Assembly (NCBI GenBank): GCA_963933885.1
Contig: CAWVWF010000009.1
Location: forward strand, 1-38,165
Direction of reading: 5' to 3'
Length of the DNA: 38,165 bases
Source of the DNA: CAWVWF01 sp963933885
Lineage (GTDB): Bacteria; Bacteroidota; Bacteroidia; Flavobacteriales_C; GCA-002722245
Part shown: one piece after another, positions 1 through 6,909 of the stretch
How the letters are laid out: each line of letters begins with the position of its first letter
Numbering within the stretch: the stretch's first letter is position 1
Translations under genes and position numbers: made by a program
The notes under the pieces: generated by a model
The model's input: the letters and a program-made list of their open reading frames with translations, nothing else
What the model was told of the DNA's origin: nothing
Databases searched by the model: none

Positions 1-52
<52 letters not shown>

Positions 53-58
53 CACTTA

Positions 59-148
59 TTTGTCATTCCTGCGGAGGCAGGAATCTAGACGTCTAACTAA
101 GCACAGTATACTATTGGTTTAGATTCCTGCCTTCGCAGGAATGACAAA
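59..148. repeat. Palindromic repeat element, 29-bp inverted arms
   Basis: Arms 59-87 and 120-148 are reverse complements with one mismatch. Each arm is itself a hairpin: ATTCCTGC and GCAGGAAT are separated by 4 bases in both copies (65-84 and 123-142). A 10-bp palindrome TAGACGTCTA sits at 86-95. The element lies 18 bases past the gpsA stop codon and could fold as a transcript end for the minus-strand lysS-gpsA genes, though no T-run follows. Head-to-head pairs of short palindromes resemble REP/BIME-type intergenic repeats; copy number elsewhere cannot be seen here. Confidence 0.85.
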
Positions 149-166
149 ACAGATTAAACAGATCAA

Positions 167-1171
167 TTACTTCAATAGATCTTCTATTTTTTCAAAGGTT
201 TTTCTTGGATTCTTCCCTTCGTATAAACAAGAATAAACAGCATCGGCGATTGGTAATTCTATTCCGAATTTTGTTTTTATTTCATTAACACACTGTGTAG
301 CGTAATAACCTTCGGCGATCATCTTCATTTCTAACTGAGCTGATTTAACTGAATATCCTTTTCCTATCATGTTTCCGAAAGTTCGGTTACGAGAGTATTG
401 AGAATAAGCTGTAACTAGTAAATCACCTAAGTATGCTGATGTTTTTACATCACGGTGTTTTGGGTAAACGTGATCGATAAATGTTTCTGTTTCGATGATT
501 GCATTGGATATTAATACAGACATGAAGTTATCTCCATATCCTAATCCGTGACAAATTCCTGCTGCGATCGCGTAGATATTCTTCATGATCGCGCTGTACT
601 CTGTCCCAACTAAATCATCGTTGATATTCACTTTTATATAACGACATTTCAACAAGTCTCCAATCGCATATGCGCGTCCACTTGTTGGTGTTGCAATCGT
701 TAAATAAGATAAGCGTTCGTGAGCAACTTCTTCTGCGTGACAAGGTCCTGCGACGATAGCCATGTTGTTGTGCTCAACTCCAAACTTCTCGTTTAAATAA
801 GCTGCTGGAATTAATGTGAATTCAGGAATGATTCCTTTAATTGCCGAAACAATTATTTTGTCTTTTAAATCTTCAGCAGTAATACCTGCATCTTCAAAAG
901 CTTTATGTAAAAATGCTGATGGGATTACTAAAAAAATCACATCAGCATTTTGTATTGTTTCTTTTAAATTGGATGTTACACTTAACTTCTCTTTATCAAA
1001 TTTGATAGAAGAAATATAGTTAGGGTTATGTCCGAATTCTCTAATATATTTAACAGTCTCTTCACGCCTAACCCACCATGTGATGTGGTTAACATTATTA
1101 AGTAGAATTTTAGTTAGAGCAGTTGCCCAACTACCACCACCAATAACCGCTATTTTCGAGTCTGCTAACAT
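167..1171 (-). CDS. gpsA: Glycerol-3-phosphate dehydrogenase [NAD(P)+]
   Basis: Reduces dihydroxyacetone phosphate to sn-glycerol 3-phosphate, the backbone precursor of membrane phospholipids, in the cytoplasm. The 334 residues match the usual family length. The N-terminal Rossmann motif is visible as IAVIGGGSWATAL (residues 8-20), followed by the family patterns VIFLVIPSAF (about 78-87), VSAIKGI, and MAIVAGPCHAEEV (about 137-149). The C-terminal helical domain carries the GTEYSAIMKNIYAIAAGI block, which includes the catalytic Lys. The ATG start sits only 4 bases after the lysS stop, so both are probably on one transcript. The palindromic element at 59-148 follows the stop codon. Confidence 0.96.
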   Translation of the reverse strand: MLADSKIAVIGGGSWATALTKILLNNVNHITWWVRREETVKYIREFGHNPNYISSIKFDKEKLSVTSNLKETIQNADVIFLVIPSAFLHKAFEDAGITAEDLKDKIIVSAIKGIIPEFTLIPAAYLNEKFGVEHNNMAIVAGPCHAEEVAHERLSYLTIATPTSGRAYAIGDLLKCRYIKVNINDDLVGTEYSAIMKNIYAIAAGICHGLGYGDNFMSVLISNAIIETETFIDHVYPKHRDVKTSAYLGDLLVTAYSQYSRNRTFGNMIGKGYSVKSAQLEMKMIAEGYYATQCVNEIKTKFGIELPIADAVYSCLYEGKNPRKTFEKIEDLLK

Positions 1172-1175
1172 TGGC

Positions 1176-2894
1176 TTACGCTAAAACTTCGATTGTTAAA
1201 ACATCTTCCACTTTAGAAACCTTCGTCATTTCCTTTTTAGACAATCCTTTTAGCACCTTATCCCAAACCTTGTTACTGAAATCGAACTGAGCTTTTAATG
1301 CTCCCAATTCCATTTTAGATTCTTTGTTTAAAGCAGCTAAAACTTCTTTCTCTTCATCAGTTAATTCTGGTCCTTTTTTAGCCTGTACTTCTGCCTTCAT
1401 TTGAGGGAAGAAAAGTACATCTTGAATAGAATTTGAATTTGTCATGATCATCGCTAAACGATCAATTCCAATTCCTAATCCTGCAGTGGGAGGCATTCCG
1501 TATTCAATAGCTCTAAGGAAATCTTCATCCAAAACCATTGCTTCGTCATCACCTCTTTTCCCTAACTCTAATTGCTCTTCAAAACGAGCTCTCTGATCGA
1601 TAGGATCGTTTAACTCAGTATAAGCATTACAGATTTCTTTACCGTTACAAATACACTCAAAACGCTCCACTAAACCTTCAACAGTTCTGTGTTTTTTAGC
1701 CAATGGTGACATTTCAACTGGGTAATCTGTAATGAATGTTGGTTGGATTAAAAGTGCTTCACACTTTTCTCCGAAAATCTCATCTATCAATTTTCCCTTA
1801 GCCATTGTTTTGTCTATTGGAACTTCAAGTTTTTCAGCTGTAGCTCTCAATTGAGCTTCATCCATTTTGGAAATATCAATTCCAGTATATTCTTCAATTG
1901 CTTCGAACATTGTAAGACGTTTCCAAGGACGAGCAAAATTAATTTCGTTATCACCTACAGTAACAGTAGTACTACCATGTAAATCCATAGCAATTCTTTC
2001 TACCATTTCCTCAGTAGTATCCATCATCCAATTGTAATCCTTGTAGGCAACATACAGTTCCATTTGAGTAAACTCAGGATTATGGAATCTGCTCATTCCT
2101 TCATTTCTGAAATCTTTAGCAAATTCAAAAACACCATCAAATCCACCTACAATCAGTTTCTTCAAATACAATTCGTTGGCAATTCGCATATAAAGCGTCA
2201 TGTCCAAAGTATTGTGGTGTGTTTTAAAAGGACGAGCTGCTGCTCCTCCATATATTGGCTGAAGTATTGGTGTTTCAACTTCTAAATATCCTTTTTCACT
2301 TAAGAAATTTCTCATGGTATTAACCACTTGGGTTCTTTGTACAAAGGTCTTTCTTACTTCTGGGTTTACTACCAAATCAACATATCGCTGACGGTATCTT
2401 TGTTCTGGATCAGTAAAAGCATCATGCTCTACACCATCTGCATCAACAACTGGCATTGGAAGTGGCTTCAAAGATTTTGTTAAAATAACAAACTCTTTTA
2501 CGTTGATTGTAATTTCACCAACTTCTGTAGTAAATACATTTCCTTTAATTCCGATGATATCTCCTATGTCAACTAGTTTTTTAAAAACGTCATTGTACAT
2601 TGATTTATCCTCACCTTCACAGATTACATCACGGTTAAAGTAAATTTGAATACGTCCTGAAGTATCTTGTAATTTGGCGAAAGATGCTTTCCCCATGATA
2701 TTTCTTCTCATCAATCTACCTGCAATCGTAATCGATTGGTAAGCTTCTTTGTTATCTGAGAAATTCTTTAAAATATCTTCTGAAGTACTGTCAATCTTAA
2801 ACTCTTCAGCTGGATAAGGATCAATACCTAAACCTCTTAATCTGTCTAATTTATCTCTTCTTTGAACTTCTTGTTCGCTTAATTTCTGACTCAT
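1176..2894 (-). CDS. lysS: Lysyl-tRNA synthetase, class II
   Basis: Charges tRNA-Lys with lysine in translation. An N-terminal OB-fold anticodon-binding domain (about residues 50-150, with GRLMRRNIMGKASFAKLQD) is followed by the class II catalytic core. Motif 2 appears as FRNEGMSRFHNPEFTQMELY, and motif 3 as GLGIGIDRLAMI near residue 480. At 572 residues it is about 70 longer than the E. coli enzyme. The extra C-terminal segment (about 505-572, Lys/Glu-rich) is common in Bacteroidota LysRS, as I recall. It is followed immediately by gpsA. A TATCTTTG promoter-like element lies 20 bases upstream of the ATG. Confidence 0.97.
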   Translation of the reverse strand: MSQKLSEQEVQRRDKLDRLRGLGIDPYPAEEFKIDSTSEDILKNFSDNKEAYQSITIAGRLMRRNIMGKASFAKLQDTSGRIQIYFNRDVICEGEDKSMYNDVFKKLVDIGDIIGIKGNVFTTEVGEITINVKEFVILTKSLKPLPMPVVDADGVEHDAFTDPEQRYRQRYVDLVVNPEVRKTFVQRTQVVNTMRNFLSEKGYLEVETPILQPIYGGAAARPFKTHHNTLDMTLYMRIANELYLKKLIVGGFDGVFEFAKDFRNEGMSRFHNPEFTQMELYVAYKDYNWMMDTTEEMVERIAMDLHGSTTVTVGDNEINFARPWKRLTMFEAIEEYTGIDISKMDEAQLRATAEKLEVPIDKTMAKGKLIDEIFGEKCEALLIQPTFITDYPVEMSPLAKKHRTVEGLVERFECICNGKEICNAYTELNDPIDQRARFEEQLELGKRGDDEAMVLDEDFLRAIEYGMPPTAGLGIGIDRLAMIMTNSNSIQDVLFFPQMKAEVQAKKGPELTDEEKEVLAALNKESKMELGALKAQFDFSNKVWDKVLKGLSKKEMTKVSKVEDVLTIEVLA

Positions 2895-2913
2895 CTATTG
2901 GGAATTAATGGTG

Positions 2914-2921
2914 CAAAGATA
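2914..2921 (-). promoter_or_regulatory. Possible -7 promoter element for lysS-gpsA
   Basis: On the minus strand this reads TATCTTTG, a perfect match to the Bacteroidota -7 consensus TAnnTTTG, 20 bases before the lysS ATG. No convincing -33 TTTG is found at the usual spacing, so this is only a candidate. Confidence 0.4.
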
Positions 2922-2941
2922 TACAATTTTTGCGATTGAAT

Positions 2942-3925
2942 TTAGTGAGAGCTTACAATACTATCGACAATATTTTTGACCTCTTCTACATCGATATTGT
3001 TGATGCAATTAAAATGCTTTTTCGGACAGCTTTCGAAACCGATTTTAGAACATGGTCTGCAATCCAAGTCAGTCACCTCAACGATATGAACTTTTGCTTT
3101 ATTTTGAGGAATATATGGATACATTCCAAATTCAGGAACTGTGTTTCCCCAAATGCTAATGATTGGTTTTTGTAATGCTGATGCGATGTGCATCATACCA
3201 GTATCTGGTGCAATTACGAGTTCTGCTTGCTTTAATATGGAAGCAGACTGTTCGATATTATAATCTCCACAAGTACTTATTAGAGCTTCACCGTCTGAAA
3301 GTGCAATAATTTCTTCTGCCTTATCAGTATCTCCAGGTCCACCTATTAGAACTACAGGAAGTGATAAAGCTTCAATAATATCAGCAGTTTTTTGAGCTGT
3401 TAATGCTTTTGTAGCATGTGCAGTTCCGATAACTAAAGCGATATATTTATCGGGAAACGGAGATTTAACTTCGTTTTTTGGATTTATAAAAAAGTCTAAT
3501 CCTTTATTATCATTTACAATTCCAAGGTCGTTTCCAGCATCAATGTATCTATCAACTATATGCGTATTTGGCATTTTGTTGATTTTGAAATTGGTTAATA
3601 ACCATTTTTGAAAATTTAGCTTACTAAACGTGGAGTAGCTTGCTTTTAGTTTTAATCGAACTTGTTTTGATCTAATGTTTTTATGTAAATCAATGATGTG
3701 ATCGAAACCAATTTTTTCTAATTCAGAGATCACTTCTTTAACTTCTTGCTTAATCGTCCACACTTTTTCAATGTGAGGATTAGATTCTACTACACTTTTG
3801 AATGATGATTTCGTTAAGAAGTGAATTTCTGAATCTGGATACTTGTTTTTCAAACACCTAATTACTGGTGTTGTGAGGACAATGTCTCCAATAGAACTAA
3901 ACCTTATGATTAGAATTTTTTTCAA
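2942..3925 (-). CDS. Glycosyltransferase family 9 (heptosyltransferase-like)
   Basis: Family 9 enzymes transfer heptose or related sugars onto lipopolysaccharide cores using ADP-sugars. The N-terminal signature KKILIIRFSSIGDIVLTTPV and the C-terminal block ELVIAPDTGMMHIASALQKP followed by SIWGNT are typical of the family. I place the start at a TTG directly before KKILIIRF (3925), giving 327 residues. A longer reading to ATG at 3976 is open, but that ATG lies inside the palindromic element at 3966-4111 and the added 17 residues are not family-like. No ATG lies between the two. The stop codon is 47 bases before lysS, so the three genes may be cotranscribed. The exact sugar and acceptor are unknown. 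Confidence 0.88.
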   Translation of the reverse strand: MKKILIIRFSSIGDIVLTTPVIRCLKNKYPDSEIHFLTKSSFKSVVESNPHIEKVWTIKQEVKEVISELEKIGFDHIIDLHKNIRSKQVRLKLKASYSTFSKLNFQKWLLTNFKINKMPNTHIVDRYIDAGNDLGIVNDNKGLDFFINPKNEVKSPFPDKYIALVIGTAHATKALTAQKTADIIEALSLPVVLIGGPGDTDKAEEIIALSDGEALISTCGDYNIEQSASILKQAELVIAPDTGMMHIASALQKPIISIWGNTVPEFGMYPYIPQNKAKVHIVEVTDLDCRPCSKIGFESCPKKHFNCINNIDVEEVKNIVDSIVSSH

Positions 3926-3965
3926 TACTTCAAAAGTAATAAAAAGAAAGAATAAACAATTAACA

Positions 3966-4111
3966 CTCGCGCGCATGTTCCGGAGGACATGCGTGTGTAC
4001 TTACAATCCCGTCTCCAGACGCAAGTTATCAGTCTTAGTTATTGTTGAGTAATCGCGTCTGAAGACGCTAAGCTAAATACACACGCATGTCCTCCGGAAC
4101 ATGCGCGCGAG
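3966..4111. repeat. Compound palindromic element, 34-bp perfect inverted arms
   Basis: Arms 3966-3999 and 4078-4111 are perfect 34-base reverse complements and are GC-rich against an AT-rich background. Nested inside is a second inverted pair, GTCTCCAGACGC (4011-4022) facing GCGTCTGAAGAC (4055-4066). Each inner copy is also a self-hairpin: CGTCT/AGACG at 4010-4021 and GCGTCT/AGACGC at 4055-4068. The element fills most of the gap between the gene ending at 4124 and the glycosyltransferase start at 3925. It encodes nothing plausible. It could act as a terminator, an mRNA-stabilising hairpin or a MITE/REP-like mobile repeat. Confidence 0.9.
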
Positions 4112-4123
4112 GTGTTTTCCAAT

Positions 4124-4786
4124 CTATTTATAAGTCGCGTAAATTAAGCCATTCCAATAAATCTCTTTTTTTGCATTTAGAGTATTGATAAATTTTAAAT
4201 TAAATTCTGCTTTAATAATTCCGTTATCAAACAGCTTTTTATCGAGACTAATGTCCCCAGATTTCAATTGAAACTTCTCAATATCAACAGGTCTCACACT
4301 ATTATAACTAATCCAAGAAGTTATAGAATTATTCTTAATCTGAATATTTAAACTGCCATGAGTTGCGCCACCACATATGGTAAAACCTAATATAGATCCA
4401 TCATTTTGCTTCTCAAAAACCATGTTATCTGTACCTGCATATTCATAAACCCAAGCATCAGATTTTATAGAATGATTGATATGAGTTGTGTCAATCAATT
4501 TATAAAAAGAAGTCAAAGAATCTTTTTTTATTTTACCAGATTCTTTCATTGCGTCAGCTTTCCAAGGGCAAAACGCATCACAACTAGGCTGATTAAACTC
4601 ATTTAAAAACACACCAAAAGGATAACTCCACTCATTTTGGAATGAAAAATCTTGTGTGAATTCCTCAGTCCAATTAATCTTAAGTTTAAGTTCACTCTTC
4701 GTTTCATCTTCAGTAAAAGAGAAGATCACGAAGCACCCCATAAAAATGGATAATAATTTCAGTTTCAAAACATAGCTCCTTTTCAA
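4124..4786 (-). CDS. Secreted hypothetical protein
   Basis: I do not recognise the family. The 220-residue product begins with a basic stretch and a hydrophobic segment (about residues 7-24) typical of a Sec signal peptide. Cys18 in FMGC is only a weak lipobox. The mature part contains two Cys in the segment CDAFCPW and one in TICGGATHG, and a mostly beta-like C-terminal half. It is transcribed away from the TonB-domain gene at 4862, across a 75-base shared upstream region. The stop codon is 12 bases from the palindromic element. No function is proposed. Confidence 0.7.
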   Translation of the reverse strand: MKRSYVLKLKLLSIFMGCFVIFSFTEDETKSELKLKINWTEEFTQDFSFQNEWSYPFGVFLNEFNQPSCDAFCPWKADAMKESGKIKKDSLTSFYKLIDTTHINHSIKSDAWVYEYAGTDNMVFEKQNDGSILGFTICGGATHGSLNIQIKNNSITSWISYNSVRPVDIEKFQLKSGDISLDKKLFDNGIIKAEFNLKFINTLNAKKEIYWNGLIYATYK

Positions 4787-4861
4787 TTATTCAACGAAAG
4801 TTACTTAAAAACATTCATTTTAAATCGTGATTGTTACTTGTTGTGTTTGTACTTTTATATA

Positions 4862-5320
4862 ATGCGGAATTTTCTGATAATTATTGGCCTACTATTTTCT
4901 AATCTTCTACTTAGTCAAGAAGATGATTCAACAGGAATAACTAAGGAATTATCCTCAAATGATATTCCTATCATGTTTACTAAAGAAATGCCATATTATA
5001 GCTCCTGTGAAGAATTTTCAGACAAAGAAAGAAATAAATGTACTTTCAAAAAAATTCATGAATCTATATCTTCAAATTACAAATTTCCTAAAAAATCGAA
5101 AAAAAAAGAACAAGAAGGTACAACCTATGTTCGATTTATAGTTAATAGAAAAGGGAAAATCACTAAAGTAGAGGTCTTAAAATCTTCATCATATAAACTA
5201 TTAGATATCGCGGCAATTAAAGCCGTTAAAAAAATTCCTGACTTAATACCTGGGAAAAATGAAGATGGTAATCCTGTCTCAATAGTTTATACTGTTCCAG
5301 TAAAGGTTAATCTTAGATAA
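4862..5320 (+). CDS. Secreted protein with TonB C-terminal domain
   Basis: The 152-residue protein has a signal peptide (MRNFLIIIGLLFSNLLLSQ, probable cleavage after Ser-Gln). A charged spacer follows, then a TonB C-terminal-like domain over about the last 65 residues (YVRFIVNRKGKITKVEVLKS, then DIAAIKAVKKIP and PVSIVYTVPVKVNL). TonB domains contact outer-membrane receptors, but this protein lacks the usual N-terminal membrane anchor and Pro-rich linker, so it may be a periplasmic relative rather than a true energy transducer. I chose the ATG at 4862. An in-frame TTG at 4838 would put hydrophobic residues before the signal peptide. Confidence 0.78.
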   Translation: MRNFLIIIGLLFSNLLLSQEDDSTGITKELSSNDIPIMFTKEMPYYSSCEEFSDKERNKCTFKKIHESISSNYKFPKKSKKKEQEGTTYVRFIVNRKGKITKVEVLKSSSYKLLDIAAIKAVKKIPDLIPGKNEDGNPVSIVYTVPVKVNLR

Positions 5321-5481
5321 ATAATACTCTACCCTTATCCAGTTATTAAAAAAAAATCGAAATACAGTTCCTTATTCGACCTAAACCGTACGTTGCTAAC
5401 ATTCTATAGTGCGCAATCATCTCCAAATACCATTGCGAAAAATCTCCACATAAATTACTTTTATCGCTCTTAGAAAAGGAA

Positions 5482-6909
5482 GTGATAAAACCATTTAAAA
5501 TAGCACTATTACTGGTATTCATTCAGGTTTCTTTAGGGTTAATAATTTATTTTATCCCTGATGAAGGTATAAATGTAACCGATGGAGTTTCAATTGAATT
5601 CTCTAAACCAAAAGATTTTTACGAAGACAAGCTAAGAGAAATCAAAGTTGTTGAAGAAATTGCGCAACAATATAGCGAAGAAGAATTATCTGACGATACG
5701 CTACTTGCAAACAATATTGATTCATCCTTATTGCAAGAAGTTATCGTTTTAGAAGAAAGTGAAAGAATCATTCATCCTTCAGATTTCGAGAATGGATTGT
5801 ATTCCTTTTACCATAAACTTGGAGAATTAAACGAACTAGAAAAGCCCTTAAGAATTTTACATTTTGGTGATTCTCAGTTAGAAGGTGATAGAATTAGCGG
5901 TGTAATCAGAGAAAACCTTCAAACCTTATTTGGTGGTTGTGGTGTTGGTTTTATTCCTATTTCAGAAACAAATACGGGTAGACTAAATGTTTTGAAACAG
6001 GAACGTGGTTGGGAACGCTACCAGGTTTTTGGAAAAGGTAGAAAAGGAACACATTCTAAGTATGGATTCTTAGGGTACTATTACCGTGTTGGTAAAGACT
6101 CATTAATAAATAAACATGCTTCTATAGAATTAAGAAAAAACAGAAGGTATTTCAAGAAAGCACAAGATTTCGAAACCTTTAGTGTGCTTTATGGAAATGC
6201 AACCGATAGTTTTCAGTTCAAACTGAAGAACGACACAGGTGTACTCGCGATGGGGAATTTAGCTAAAACAGATTATGTAAATCGTAAAATCTGGCAGGTT
6301 GATGGATTTAATCAAGGTAAAATCTCTTTATCCTTTGACGCATTAAATAGTCCTGATGTTTATGGTGTTTCTTTAGATTGTAAGCAAGGGATTGCAGTAG
6401 ACAACATTGCTTTAAGAGGATCTAGTGGAACTGAATTCACTAGAATGAACAAGGAGTATTTAACACAACAATTGAAAGGGCTGAATGTAGGATTGATCAT
6501 TTATCAATTCGGATTAAACGTTGTTGGAGCAGAATTGAAGAGCTATAAATATTATGAAAATAGAATCTACCGTCAGCTTAAACTCTTAAAAGAAATTTTA
6601 CCTGAAGCTTCAATTTTGGTTATTAGTGTTACCGATGCCTGTAAAAATGAAGATGAAAGCTTCGCATACATAGATAGAGTTAGAGATGCTCAAAAGAGTG
6701 CCGCTAAAAGAGCCGATTGTTCTTTCTGGGATTTATACGAAGTAATGGGTGGAGAATTAAGTATGCCTAGTTGGGTAAATGCAACTCCTTCACTTGCTGA
6801 AAAAGATTTTAAGCATTTCAATGTTAGAGGTGCAAAAGTGGTTGGGAAAAAACTATTTAATGCAATCATATCGGATTATAACGATTTTAAAAGTTCTAGT
6901 ATCAATTGA
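5482..6909 (+). CDS. Membrane-anchored SGNH/GDSL-family hydrolase or acyltransferase
   Basis: The 475-residue protein has an N-terminal membrane anchor or signal (residues about 5-26) and an acidic linker, then an SGNH fold. Block I is HFGDSQLEG with Ser131. Block III appears as YQFGLN, and block V as DFKHF with Asp442 and His445. All catalytic positions are therefore present, although the block III Asn sits in an unusual GLN. The start is GTG, the only canonical start near the hydrophobic segment. The stop overlaps the TTG start of the next gene by 4 bases (TTGA), which implies translational coupling with the SGNH-MBOAT protein. By analogy to PatB and AlgJ/AlgX it may esterify or de-esterify an envelope polymer; the substrate is unknown. 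Confidence 0.85.
   Translation: MIKPFKIALLLVFIQVSLGLIIYFIPDEGINVTDGVSIEFSKPKDFYEDKLREIKVVEEIAQQYSEEELSDDTLLANNIDSSLLQEVIVLEESERIIHPSDFENGLYSFYHKLGELNELEKPLRILHFGDSQLEGDRISGVIRENLQTLFGGCGVGFIPISETNTGRLNVLKQERGWERYQVFGKGRKGTHSKYGFLGYYYRVGKDSLINKHASIELRKNRRYFKKAQDFETFSVLYGNATDSFQFKLKNDTGVLAMGNLAKTDYVNRKIWQVDGFNQGKISLSFDALNSPDVYGVSLDCKQGIAVDNIALRGSSGTEFTRMNKEYLTQQLKGLNVGLIIYQFGLNVVGAELKSYKYYENRIYRQLKLLKEILPEASILVISVTDACKNEDESFAYIDRVRDAQKSAAKRADCSFWDLYEVMGGELSMPSWVNATPSLAEKDFKHFNVRGAKVVGKKLFNAIISDYNDFKSSSIN

Noticed and set aside
3926..3976. N-terminal extension of the glycosyltransferase to an ATG at 3976
   Set aside because: The ATG lies inside the palindromic element, the added residues are not family-like, and the conserved N-terminus begins at the TTG at 3925.
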